From Flavimobilis massiliensis (lineage in GTDB: Bacteria; Actinomycetota; Actinomycetes; Actinomycetales; Cellulomonadaceae): 64,000 nt of DNA. Of the stretch, positions 1 through 6,793 are shown in pieces. The stretch lies in contig NZ_LT964979.1 in NCBI RefSeq assembly GCF_900240335.1, positions 620,001 to 684,000 of the forward strand, given 5' to 3'. Within the stretch, counting starts at the first letter, position 1. Each line of letters opens with the position of its first letter. Below the pieces are notes generated by a model, which did not search any database, was not told the origin of the DNA, and worked only from the letters and a program-made list of their open reading frames with translations. A program made the position numbers and the translations under genes.

Positions 1-1087
1 CGACCTCGTGGAACTGCCGCGCGAGCGTCGCCGCGAGGTCGAAGCGGAAGCCGTCGACGTGCATCTCGGTCACCCAGTAGCGCAGCGAGTCCATGATGAG
101 CTGCAGGACGTGCGGCGAGCGCATGAGCAGCGAGTTGCCCGTGCCGGTCGTGTCGAAGTAGTGCGCGGGGGAGTCGTCGACGAGGCGGTAGTACGCGGCG
201 TTGTCGATCCCGCGGAACGAGAGCGTCGGGCCGAGGTGGTTGCCCTCCGCCGTGTGGTTGTAGACGACGTCGAGGATGACCTCGATCCCGGCCTCGTGGA
301 GCGCCTTCACCATCGTCTTGAACTCGTGGACCTGCTGGCCGCGCGTGCCGGAGGACGCGTACGCGTTGTGCGGCGCGAGGAACCCGATCGTGTTGTAGCC
401 CCAGTAGTTCGTGAGGCCGCGGTCCCGCAGCACGGGGTCGTCGACGAACTGGTGCACCGGCATGAGCTCGACAGCCGTGACCCCGAGGTCCGTGAGGTAG
501 GCGACGACGGCCGGGTGAGCGAGCCCCGCGTAGGTACCCCGGAGGTTCTCGGGCACTGCGGGGTGCGTCATAGTGAGGCCCCGCACGTGCGCCTCGTAGA
601 GAACCGTCTCGTGGTAGCCGTGCCGGGGCGGGCGGTCGTGACCCCAGTCGAAGAACGGGTTGACGACGACGGAGTACATCGTGTGGGGTGCCGAGTCGCG
701 CCGGTCGAGGTGCTCCGCGTCGTCGAGGACGGTGCCGGAGGCGTCGCGCGTGTAGGAGAGCAGGACGTCGGAGGAGTCGATCATGCCGTCGACCGCCTTG
801 GCGTAGGGGTCGAGGAGGAGCTTCGCCGGGTTGCAGCGGTGGCCCCGCGCAGGGTCGTAGGGACCGTGCACGCGGAACCCGTAGCGCTGGCCGGGCTCGA
901 CACCGGGGACGTGGACGTGCCAGACGTGCGCGGTCGACTCCGTGACCTCGACGCGGGTCTCGGCGCCCTCGTCGTCGAGCAGGCACAGCTCGACGCGATC
1001 TGCGACCTCGGAGAACAGCGCGAAGTTCGTACCACCGCCGTCGAAGGTCGCACCGAGCGGGTAGGGACGGCCGGGTCGCGTTCTCAT
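1..1087 (-). CDS. glgX: glycogen debranching enzyme GlgX, 5' part
   Basis: Isoamylase-type GH13 enzyme that cleaves alpha-1,6 branches of glycogen limit dextrins in the cytoplasm. About 362 N-terminal codons are inside the window; the C-terminus lies beyond position 1 (the family is usually about 700 residues). The protein opens with MRTRPGRPYPLGATFDGGG, the typical CBM48 start, and CBM48-like sequence runs to about residue 110. The GH13 barrel shows region I DVVYNH near residue 275 and region II DGFRFDLA, containing the nucleophilic Asp, near residue 347. The ATG at 1087 follows a GAGGGG ribosome site. It lies 97 bases downstream of a co-directional regulator gene, so read-through transcription is possible. 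The family assignment is secure. Confidence 0.93.
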   Translation of the reverse strand, partial: MRTRPGRPYPLGATFDGGGTNFALFSEVADRVELCLLDDEGAETRVEVTESTAHVWHVHVPGVEPGQRYGFRVHGPYDPARGHRCNPAKLLLDPYAKAVDGMIDSSDVLLSYTRDASGTVLDDAEHLDRRDSAPHTMYSVVVNPFFDWGHDRPPRHGYHETVLYEAHVRGLTMTHPAVPENLRGTYAGLAHPAVVAYLTDLGVTAVELMPVHQFVDDPVLRDRGLTNYWGYNTIGFLAPHNAYASSGTRGQQVHEFKTMVKALHEAGIEVILDVVYNHTAEGNHLGPTLSFRGIDNAAYYRLVDDSPAHYFDTTGTGNSLLMRSPHVLQLIMDSLRYWVTEMHVDGFRFDLAATLARQFHEV

Positions 1088-1184
1088 CCCCTCAGGGTCG
1101 CACGGCGACGGCGGTGCGCGCGCGGTGCGGCCAGACGGCCCGGCCGCGTGCTGGTCAGTCGCGTGCCGGTACGCCGCGTGCCGG

Positions 1185-2018
1185 TCAGCTGCGGGGCGGC
1201 GTCGGCAGCTCGGTGCGTGTCGCGGCGGCGTGCTCCGGGAAGGTGGGGACCGCGCGGCTGCGCGCCGCGGTCGCGGCGTCGTCCCCTCGACGGACACGCA
1301 CGATGCACCGGCCGGGCGCGACGAACGTGTCGATCCCGTCGAGGACCCAGGGTCCGCGCCCACGGGCGAGAACTCCTTCGAGGAGGCCTTCGTGCAGCCG
1401 GCAGACGACCTCGGGGTGCTCGCGCGCAAGGTCGAAGAACGGGCAGCCGTGCGTCTCGAGAACCGTGCCGTCCTCGCTCACGGCCGGGTCGAAGCCTGTC
1501 GCGGCGAGGTGGTCCTCGAGCAGGCCGAGCTGGGCGCAGCCGGCGCCCTCGGCAGGGGCGAGGTCGGTGCACCCGTCGTCGAGGCGCGGCCCCTGGGCGG
1601 GCGACCCGAGGAGGGTCCCCGGGTGGAGTGACGCGTCGCGCCCGAGGTCGCGGGCGCGTTCGACGTCGGCGGGCGTCCCGGTGCCGAAACCCTGGACGAG
1701 GAGCCGCAGGAGCTCTTCACGGGCGTGCCCGTCCCGCTCGTCGGCCGCGCTGCCAGGGGCCTGGACGGGCTCGGGGGCCTTGACCGCGTGGTAGAGCATG
1801 CGAGGTCGTCCGCGGGTGCGCCGCTCCTCGGGGGTGCACGTGACGAAGCCCGCGTCGATGAGCCGGGCGAGGTGCTCGCGCGCGGTGTTCGTGTGGATCC
1901 CCGCCACCTGCGCGAGCTCGGTGACCGTCATACCGTCGCGGTGCTGGAGAGCGTCGAGCAGCGCGACCCGGCTCGCCGAGGCGAGCGCGCGGTACGTGGT
2001 GACACGACGATTGCTCAT
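1185..2018 (-). CDS. SufR/ArsR-like winged-helix regulator with C-terminal cysteines
   Basis: A 277-residue protein. Residues 1-75 form a winged helix-turn-helix of the ArsR/COG2345 type (ALASASRVALLDALQ, then the recognition region GIHTNTAREHLARLIDAG). The C-terminal half resembles SufR, the [4Fe-4S] repressor of Fe-S assembly genes: it contains HGCPFFDLAREHPEVVC, a C-X13-C pair, plus an upstream C-X10-C pair (GCTDLAPAEGAGC). These could ligate a cluster, but that is inference. No suf genes are near; the downstream co-directional gene is glgX. The start ATG lies six bases after AATAAT, which suggests a leaderless message. The last 40 residues are low-complexity and not conserved in the family as I know it. 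Confidence 0.75.
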   Translation of the reverse strand: MSNRRVTTYRALASASRVALLDALQHRDGMTVTELAQVAGIHTNTAREHLARLIDAGFVTCTPEERRTRGRPRMLYHAVKAPEPVQAPGSAADERDGHAREELLRLLVQGFGTGTPADVERARDLGRDASLHPGTLLGSPAQGPRLDDGCTDLAPAEGAGCAQLGLLEDHLAATGFDPAVSEDGTVLETHGCPFFDLAREHPEVVCRLHEGLLEGVLARGRGPWVLDGIDTFVAPGRCIVRVRRGDDAATAARSRAVPTFPEHAAATRTELPTPPRS

Positions 2019-2024
2019 GTCACG

Positions 2025-2030
2025 ATTATT
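2025..2030 (-). promoter_or_regulatory. possible -10 box of the SufR-like gene
   Basis: On the minus strand AATAAT ends six bases before the ATG at 2018, the spacing expected of a leaderless transcript. The first base departs from TANNNT, so this is tentative. Confidence 0.3.
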
Positions 2031-2090
2031 GACGGCCGTCGAGGGGCAATCGTGGGACTTCCGTCCGCGCAGGACCGGGTAAGGGTGCGG

Positions 2091-2603
2091 TCAGGGCGTC
2101 AGGACCGGCATGACGAGCCGCGTGACCGCGGACGCCGGGTCGCCACCCGGTGCCGGCTCGCTCACGTACTCCTCGAGGAGGTCGCCGCGTAGGTCGAGGC
2201 CGCGGGCGACCCGCTCGTCCTCGAGTCGCATCCAAACGTGCGGGAGGCACGCGTAGGCACCGCGGTGCGTCGTCACGAGGGCGGGCCCGCCCGGCAGGGA
2301 CCGTGTCGTCGCGCGACCGTGCGTGACCGTCGTGGCGGGGGAGAGCGCGACGGCGGCCGAGACGTCGGTCACGGCGCCCGGACGTGAGTGGTACCACGCG
2401 ACGAAGGGGCCTGCGGCCGCGTGCCCGGTCGTGGCGAGCGCGAGATCTAGCTCGGCGAACGCCGCGGGAAGGAAGTTGCCGAGCTCACCGACGGCGACCT
2501 CGTCGCGGATCGCCAGGACCGTCTGCGGCGGCAGTTCGATGAGCTCGACGTGCATGGGGCCTCCCGGGGTGCGCACGGTGACCTTGTCAGCATAGTCCGT
2601 CAC
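2091..2603 (-). CDS. GyrI-like small-molecule-binding domain protein
   Basis: A 170-residue stand-alone domain of the GyrI/AraC-effector-binding (SRPBCC-like) fold. The family binds small hydrophobic ligands; some members sequester or hydrolyse toxins. Visible family features are a start with a strand-rich VELIELPPQTVLAIRDEV, a central PFVAWYHSRPG and the late GPALVTTHRGAYACLPHVW. There is no DNA-binding domain attached. The start is GTG (VTDYADKV). It sits between the tRNA cluster and the SufR-like gene on the same strand. The ligand cannot be told from sequence. Confidence 0.75.
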   Translation of the reverse strand: MTDYADKVTVRTPGGPMHVELIELPPQTVLAIRDEVAVGELGNFLPAAFAELDLALATTGHAAAGPFVAWYHSRPGAVTDVSAAVALSPATTVTHGRATTRSLPGGPALVTTHRGAYACLPHVWMRLEDERVARGLDLRGDLLEEYVSEPAPGGDPASAVTRLVMPVLTP

Positions 2604-2652
2604 TGCGCAGTTCGCGCAGAACGCTCGTTGTGAGGGGCCGGCGAACGACGAA

Positions 2653-2672
2653 GGCCACCCCGAGGGGTGGCC
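2653..2672 (-). terminator. terminator of the downstream Gly-Val tRNA unit
   Basis: Nine-base-pair perfect GC stem (GGCCACCCC with GGGGTGGCC) immediately 3' of tRNA-Val on the minus strand, followed by a short TTCGTC tract. Near-identical hairpins follow the two other tRNA units in the window. Confidence 0.7.
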
Positions 2673-2682
2673 AACGCGTGAG

Positions 2683-2754
2683 TGGGCGATACTGGGATCG
2701 AACCAGTGACCTCTTCCGTGTCAGGGAAGCGCGCTACCGCTGCGCCAATCGCCC
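2683..2754 (-). tRNA. tRNA-Val(GAC), copy 1
   Basis: A 72-nt cloverleaf: acceptor GGGCGAU/AUCGCCC, D arm GCGC-AGCGGUAG-CGCG, anticodon stem CUUCC/GGAAG around loop CUGACAC (anticodon GAC), and T arm CUGGUUCGAUCCCAG. Discriminator A; CCA is not encoded. It is identical in sequence to the gene at 3099-3170. Confidence 0.97.
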
Positions 2755-2837
2755 GACGCCTGGAGACCAGGCGGCGGAGGAGCGGATCCATGCGACGAGC
2801 CGCCCCACGGGGCGGCTCGATCAAGGATTCTCGTCCG

Positions 2838-2909
2838 AGCGGATGACGGGATTCGAACCCGCGACCCTCACCTTGGCAAGGTGATGCTCTACCACTGAGC
2901 CACATCCGC
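2838..2909 (-). tRNA. tRNA-Gly(GCC), copy 1
   Basis: A 72-nt cloverleaf: acceptor GCGGAUG/CAUCCGC, anticodon stem-loop UCACC-UUGCCAA-GGUGA (anticodon GCC), T arm GCGGGUUCGAAUCCCGU, discriminator U, no encoded CCA. It is identical to the copy at 3297-3368 and is transcribed ahead of tRNA-Val copy 1. Confidence 0.97.
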
Positions 2910-2952
2910 ACGCCATCGCGATCCGGTCTCCCGGGCCGCGCGGTGCTCCACA

Positions 2953-2982
2953 AAGATAGTCCACGGAAGCGCGGAACTCCAA
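2953..2982 (-). promoter_or_regulatory. promoter of the second Gly-Val tRNA unit
   Basis: On the minus strand TTGGAG (2982-2977), an 18-base spacer and TATCTT (2958-2953) lie about 44 bases upstream of tRNA-Gly copy 1. The layout matches the promoter before the Gly-Cys-Val unit (TTGGAC, 18 bases, TAATGT). Confidence 0.6.
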
Positions 2983-3054
2983 AACGAGCCCCGGTGCCGC
3001 GCGCCGGGCACGACGTGAGCCCGCGGAAGCGCGAGGACGGCCGGCGGAAGCGCG
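2964..3054. repeat. three dispersed copies of CGGAAGCGCG between tRNA units
   Basis: The 10-mer CGGAAGCGCG occurs at 2964-2973, 3024-3033 and 3045-3054. Nine of its bases also match the anticodon-arm region of the flanking tRNA-Val genes, so these may be remnants of tRNA duplication. GC-rich chance recurrence is also possible. Confidence 0.3.
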
Positions 3055-3063
3055 TGGAGACGA

Positions 3064-3093
3064 CGAAGGCCACCCCCGAGGGGGTGGCCTTCG
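3064..3093 (-). terminator. terminator of the Gly-Cys-Val tRNA unit
   Basis: Fourteen-base-pair perfect stem CGAAGGCCACCCCC / GGGGGTGGCCTTCG just 3' of tRNA-Val copy 2 on the minus strand. Confidence 0.75.
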
Positions 3094-3098
3094 TGCTG

Positions 3099-3170
3099 TG
3101 GGCGATACTGGGATCGAACCAGTGACCTCTTCCGTGTCAGGGAAGCGCGCTACCGCTGCGCCAATCGCCC
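3099..3170 (-). tRNA. tRNA-Val(GAC), copy 2
   Basis: The sequence is identical over all 72 nt to the gene at 2683-2754, with anticodon GAC in loop CUGACAC. It is the last gene of the Gly-Cys-Val unit and is followed by a strong hairpin. Confidence 0.97.
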
Positions 3171-3187
3171 AGAGGGGTGCTGCTGCG

Positions 3188-3258
3188 AGGTGGAGACGGG
3201 ATTCGAACCCGTGTGTACGGCTTTGCAGGCCGCTGCCTCGCCTCTCGGCCACTCCACC
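3188..3258 (-). tRNA. tRNA-Cys(GCA)
   Basis: A 71-nt cloverleaf: acceptor GGUGGAG/CUCCACC with discriminator U, anticodon loop CUGCAAA (anticodon GCA) and T arm ACGGGUUCGAAUCCCGU. CCA is not encoded. It is the middle gene of the Gly-Cys-Val unit, and the only tRNA of this unit not duplicated downstream. Confidence 0.96.
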
Positions 3259-3296
3259 GTGGACTACGCGAACCGGCGAACCGGTGCTCGTCTCCG

Positions 3297-3368
3297 AGCG
3301 GATGACGGGATTCGAACCCGCGACCCTCACCTTGGCAAGGTGATGCTCTACCACTGAGCCACATCCGC
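3297..3368 (-). tRNA. tRNA-Gly(GCC), copy 2
   Basis: Identical to the gene at 2838-2909 (anticodon GCC). First gene of the Gly-Cys-Val unit, about 45 bases downstream of the promoter at 3414-3443. Confidence 0.97.
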
Positions 3369-3413
3369 ATGACGTCGGCCTCCGGGTGTCCCCGGTGCCG
3401 CGGCACTCGCAGA

Positions 3414-3443
3414 ACATTAGTCGACACATGCGCGGACGTCCAA
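3414..3443 (-). promoter_or_regulatory. promoter of the Gly-Cys-Val tRNA unit
   Basis: On the minus strand TTGGAC (3443-3438), an 18-base spacer and TAATGT (3419-3414) precede tRNA-Gly copy 2. This is a good vegetative-sigma match for this genome. Confidence 0.65.
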
Positions 3444-3500
3444 CTCACACCCGTGTGACCTGCCCCCGGACGCCTCCATCCCCGGCCCGGAGTCGCGGGA

Positions 3501-3506
3501 TATCGT
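3501..3506 (+). promoter_or_regulatory. -10 box for a leaderless pabB message
   Basis: TATCGT ends six bases before the GTG start at 3513, so transcription should begin at or next to the start codon. There is no ribosome-binding site upstream of the GTG. Confidence 0.5.
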
Positions 3507-3512
3507 GGCGCC

Positions 3513-4619
3513 GTGATCCTCCACGCAGCCCCGCAAGCCGCCGCGACCGCGCGGTTCGGCGGCGTCGCTGCGCGAGGGGTCGTCGACGTCGTCGACCCCT
3601 CGACCCGGGCGGGTGCCGCCCGCCTCGCCGAAGGCGGGACCTGGTTCGTCCGAGCGGCCTTCGAGGGCGACTGCGTTGCGTGGCGCATGGCCGAGCTCGT
3701 GGCCGACGACGCGCCACCGTCCGGGGCGCCGTGGGAGGGCCCCGACCCCGCGGGCTGGTCGACCTCGCTCGACGCCGACGGCTACCGCGCCGGGGTGCGC
3801 GTGGTGCGCGCCGCGGTCCACGAGGGCGACGTCTACCAGGCGAACCTCTGCCGCGTGCTCGCCGCGCCGCTCGCTCCTGACAGGGGTGAGCCCGACGCCG
3901 CAGCGCTCGACGCGAGGCTCGCGACGGGCAACCCGTCGCCCTACGGCGGGCACCTCCACGTCCCCGCGGGCCAGCTGCTCCCCGACGGCCGTCCGGTCCC
4001 GCCCGCGTGGGTCGTCCCGGCGTCGCCCGAGCTCTTCCTGTCGCTCGACGACGGCGTCCTGCGTTCCGCACCCATCAAGGGGACCGCGGCGACCGTCACG
4101 GGCCTCACGCCTAAGGACGAGGCCGAGAACATCATGATCACCGACCTCGTCCGCAATGACCTCCACCGGGTCTGCACGCCCGGGACCGTGCGCGTCGAGA
4201 AGCTCCTCGACGTCGAGGAGCACCCCGGGCTCGCGCACCTCGTGACGACCGTCGCGGGTGATCTGCTGCCGGGGACGGGCTGGGACGACATCCTCGCCGC
4301 GACGTTCCCGCCCGCGTCGGTGTCCGGCGCGCCGAAGCGCGCTGCGCTCGACCTCATCGCCGCGCTCGAGCCGGTGCCGCGCGGCCCGTACTGCGGCGCG
4401 TTCGGCTGGATCGACGCCGACACCCGCCGAGCGCTCCTCGGCGTCGGCATCCGCACGTTCTGGTGGGAGGCCGGCGTCCTCCGCTTCGGAACGGGGGCCG
4501 GCATCACGTGGGGCTCCGACCCCGACGGCGAGTGGCGCGAGACCGAGCTCAAGGCCGCGCGGCTCGTCGGGCTCGCGTCCGCACCGGCGCGTCCGCGCCC
4601 GACCACGGAGGACCGATGA
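3513..4619 (+). CDS. pabB: aminodeoxychorismate synthase component I (PabB)
   Basis: A chorismate-binding enzyme of 368 residues that makes 4-amino-4-deoxychorismate from chorismate and ammonia for p-aminobenzoate and folate synthesis. The signature PIKGTA near residue 187 has the active-site Lys that separates PabB from anthranilate synthase (PIAGT). DLVRNDLHRVC and SVSGAPKRAALDLI are further conserved metal- and substrate-site motifs. It is shorter than E. coli PabB (about 450) because most of the N-terminal domain is missing, as in many actinobacterial homologues. Its stop overlaps the pabC start as ATGA. No glutaminase (pabA) is in this window. Confidence 0.9.
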   Translation: MILHAAPQAAATARFGGVAARGVVDVVDPSTRAGAARLAEGGTWFVRAAFEGDCVAWRMAELVADDAPPSGAPWEGPDPAGWSTSLDADGYRAGVRVVRAAVHEGDVYQANLCRVLAAPLAPDRGEPDAAALDARLATGNPSPYGGHLHVPAGQLLPDGRPVPPAWVVPASPELFLSLDDGVLRSAPIKGTAATVTGLTPKDEAENIMITDLVRNDLHRVCTPGTVRVEKLLDVEEHPGLAHLVTTVAGDLLPGTGWDDILAATFPPASVSGAPKRAALDLIAALEPVPRGPYCGAFGWIDADTRRALLGVGIRTFWWEAGVLRFGTGAGITWGSDPDGEWRETELKAARLVGLASAPARPRPTTEDR

Positions 4620-5440
4620 CGACGACGTGGCTCGACGGCCGGATCCTCGGCGACGCTCGCACGGGGATCCCCGTGACCGACCGCGCGCTCACCCTCGGTG
4701 ACGGCGTCTTCGAGACGCTCGCCGTCGTCCGGGGGAGGCCCTTCGCCGTGACCCGACACGTGGACCGGCTCGCGGCCTCGGCGGGGAAGGTCGGGCTCGA
4801 CCTGCCCGACGAGGACGTCGTCCGCGGCGCGATCGACGCCGTCCTGCGGGCCGATCCCACCGCCGGACGCGTACGGGTCACCTGGACCGCAGGGGACGGC
4901 CCCGCCGGGCCGGTGCGCGGCGACGGGCCCGGTCGGCTGCTCGTCGCCGCGTCGGCCGCCCCCATCCCCGGACCGGTGCGCGCGTGGCGTGCGCCGTGGG
5001 TGCGCAACGAACGGTCACCGCTCGTCGGCGTGAAGTCGACGTCGTACCAAGAGAACGTCGTCGCGCTCGCCGCCGCCAGGCGGCACGGCGCCGACGAGGC
5101 GCTCCTCGCTGACACGACCGGCCGCCTCAGCGAGGCAGCGACCTCGAACGTCCTCGTGGGTGACGGTGAGTGCTTCCTCACCCCGACGCTCGCGACGGGC
5201 TGCCTGCCGGGCGTGACCCGCGCGCTCCTCCTCGCATGGTCCGCCGCGCTGCCCGTCCCGGTGACTGAGGGAGACGTCGCGTTCGACGCGCTCGAGGGCC
5301 GTCCGCTCGCCCTCACGTCGGCGCTGCGCGGCGTCGCACCCGTCGTCGAGCTCGACGGCGCCGCCCAGCCCGAGGATGCGCGTACGGCGGAGATCGCGCG
5401 GGCGTTCGCCGCGCTGCGGGACGACGACCTCGACCCGTAG
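4616..5440 (+). CDS. pabC: aminodeoxychorismate lyase (PabC), class IV aminotransferase fold
   Basis: A PLP enzyme of 274 residues that releases pyruvate from aminodeoxychorismate to give p-aminobenzoate. The class IV fold is shown by DRALTLGDGVFETLAV (residues 21-36), the PLP Lys in VKSTSYQENVVAL at about residue 140, and GRLSEAATSNV, the phosphate-binding loop. The ATG at 4616 overlaps the pabB stop by four bases, so the two are translationally coupled and act in consecutive steps. A class IV protein could also be a branched-chain or D-amino-acid aminotransferase, but the pabB neighbour favours PabC. Confidence 0.85.
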   Translation: MTTTWLDGRILGDARTGIPVTDRALTLGDGVFETLAVVRGRPFAVTRHVDRLAASAGKVGLDLPDEDVVRGAIDAVLRADPTAGRVRVTWTAGDGPAGPVRGDGPGRLLVAASAAPIPGPVRAWRAPWVRNERSPLVGVKSTSYQENVVALAAARRHGADEALLADTTGRLSEAATSNVLVGDGECFLTPTLATGCLPGVTRALLLAWSAALPVPVTEGDVAFDALEGRPLALTSALRGVAPVVELDGAAQPEDARTAEIARAFAALRDDDLDP

Positions 5441-5482
5441 CCCGCTCTGCCCGCGCAGCCCGGGGCGCGCGGTGGTGCCACG

Positions 5483-5488
5483 TAGGAT
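5483..5488 (+). promoter_or_regulatory. -10 box upstream of the sortase gene
   Basis: TAGGAT, about 28 bases before the ATG; it leaves a short leader that contains a GAGGAG ribosome site. Confidence 0.45.
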
Positions 5489-5516
5489 GAGCGCCACACG
5501 CAGGTGAGGAGAGCGC

Positions 5517-6287
5517 ATGGAGCACGCGACGGCCGTCGGCCGCCACGGCGCGCGTCGCGCCCCCGCCCGCATCGGCGTCCTCGGGTTCCTCGGCGAACTC
5601 CTCCTCACAGGGGGCGTCGTCGTGGGGCTCTTCGTCGTCTGGCAGCTGTGGTGGACGGGGCTCGCCCCCGTCGCGGAGGCGCGCGAGCAGGTCACGCAGT
5701 TCTACGCGCACGTCGAGCCTGCCGCGCCCGAGGTCGTCGAGTCCGACGGTCTGCGCACCGACGACGTCCCCGAGGTCGCGCAGGTCGGCCACGGCGAGAC
5801 GCTCGGCGTCCTCATCGTCCCCGCGTGGGCTGACAAGACGCAGAACCGCATGCCGGTCGTCGAGGGTGTGACGCCCGACATCCTCGACCGTGCCTTCGCC
5901 GGCCACTACCCGGACACCGCGACGCCGGGGCAGCTCGGCAACTTCTCCGTCGCGGGGCACCGCCGGTCGTACGGCAACAACTTCCTCTACGTGCCCGATC
6001 TCGAGGTCGGCGAGGCCGTCGTCGTCGAGACCGCCGACACGTGGTTCGTCTACCGCGTCACGGGGCACGAGATCGTCACCCCGGACCGCACCGACGTCGT
6101 CGCCCCCGTCCCCGGCAAGCCCGGGGAGGAGCCTGACCGTCGCATGCTCACGATGACGACGTGCCACTCCCTCAGGTACGGCGCCTTCGGCAACGACCAC
6201 CGCTGGATCGTCCACGGTGAACTCGAGGGGTGGCTGCCGCGCTCCGCCGGCACCCCGGACGTCGTCGCCGAGATGGAGGCCCCCTGA
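5517..6287 (+). CDS. srtE: class E sortase
   Basis: Cysteine transpeptidase of 256 residues anchored in the membrane by one N-terminal segment (about residues 23-46, GELLLTGGVVVGLFVVWQLW). Class E sortases of high-GC Gram-positives attach LAxTG-type surface proteins to the cell wall. The catalytic residues are visible: His148 in SVAGHRRSYG, Cys216 in TTCHSLRYG and Arg229 in DHRWIVHG. The usual TLTTCHP context is changed to TMTTCHS. The start ATG follows GAGGAG. It overlaps the following 61-residue membrane protein by one base. The substrate is not identifiable here. Confidence 0.9.
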   Translation: MEHATAVGRHGARRAPARIGVLGFLGELLLTGGVVVGLFVVWQLWWTGLAPVAEAREQVTQFYAHVEPAAPEVVESDGLRTDDVPEVAQVGHGETLGVLIVPAWADKTQNRMPVVEGVTPDILDRAFAGHYPDTATPGQLGNFSVAGHRRSYGNNFLYVPDLEVGEAVVVETADTWFVYRVTGHEIVTPDRTDVVAPVPGKPGEEPDRRMLTMTTCHSLRYGAFGNDHRWIVHGELEGWLPRSAGTPDVVAEMEAP

Positions 6288-6472
6288 TGTGGACGTGGAT
6301 CTTCCGGCACCTTCCCGGACCTGCGGCTGTCCGCGCGCTGCTCGTGCTCATCGTCATGGTTGCGCTCGTCGCGGCACTGTTCGTGTGGGTGTTCCCGTGG
6401 GCCGCCGAGCAGTGGCCCGGGCTCGTCGGACGGCCCGACGTCGCCGTGTCCGGGACGCCCTCGCAGGGCTGA
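6287..6472 (+). CDS. 61-residue single-span membrane protein next to the sortase
   Basis: Small protein with one long hydrophobic segment (about residues 14-40, RALLVLIVMVALVAALFVWV) and a short polar tail. The ATG shares its first base with the sortase stop TGA, so translation is coupled. Small membrane proteins at this position are common in Micrococcales and usually uncharacterised. A role in sortase function is only suggested by position. Confidence 0.7.
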   Translation: MWTWIFRHLPGPAAVRALLVLIVMVALVAALFVWVFPWAAEQWPGLVGRPDVAVSGTPSQG

Positions 6473-6555
6473 GCGCTCCACGTCGCCGCAGGGTCCCACG
6501 GCGACGCGGTCGCAGCGAGGCCCCACGACGGCGCTAGCGCGCGTGCCCGAGAACG

Positions 6556-6589
6556 ACGAAGGCCCCTCCCGTGCGGGAGGGGCCTTCGT
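6556..6589 (-). terminator. terminator after tRNA-Val(CAC), bidirectional
   Basis: Fifteen-base-pair perfect stem (ACGAAGGCCCCTCCC / GGGAGGGGCCTTCGT, loop GTGC) between the plus-strand sortase unit and the minus-strand tRNA. It resembles the hairpins after the other tRNA units. Confidence 0.8.
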
Positions 6590-6594
6590 GCTCG

Positions 6595-6666
6595 TGGGCG
6601 ATACTGGGTTCGAACCAGTGACCTCTTCGGTGTGAACGAAGCGCGCTACCACTGCGCCAATCGCCC
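6595..6666 (-). tRNA. tRNA-Val(CAC)
   Basis: A 72-nt cloverleaf with the same acceptor, D and T arms as tRNA-Val(GAC) but anticodon stem CUUCG/CGAAG around UUCACAC (anticodon CAC, reading GUG). No encoded CCA. Confidence 0.96.
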
Positions 6667-6683
6667 GGCGTGGTGCGGGGACG

Positions 6684-6713
6684 ACTCTAGCGCGTCGTCG
6701 GGCGAGGTGCGAA
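6684..6713 (-). promoter_or_regulatory. candidate promoter of tRNA-Val(CAC)
   Basis: On the minus strand TTCGCA, 18 bases, TAGAGT (6689-6684) precede the tRNA. The -35 is weak, but the 18-base spacing equals that of the other tRNA promoters here. Confidence 0.4.
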
Positions 6714-6793
6714 ATCGAGCGCTCCGGGGCGCCTCGAGCGTTGCCTACGCGCTGGGCCGCAGCCCTCCGGCCACGGCCCAGCGCGGGCCCTGC

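Noticed and set aside
8..1783. A 591-codon plus-strand frame over glgX and the regulator
   Set aside because: Antisense shadow; the minus strand encodes recognisable GlgX and winged-helix sequence there.
2604..3443. tRNA cluster as a phage or island attachment site
   Set aside because: No integrase, direct repeat of a tRNA end, or mobile gene is nearby; the repeats are full tRNA genes.
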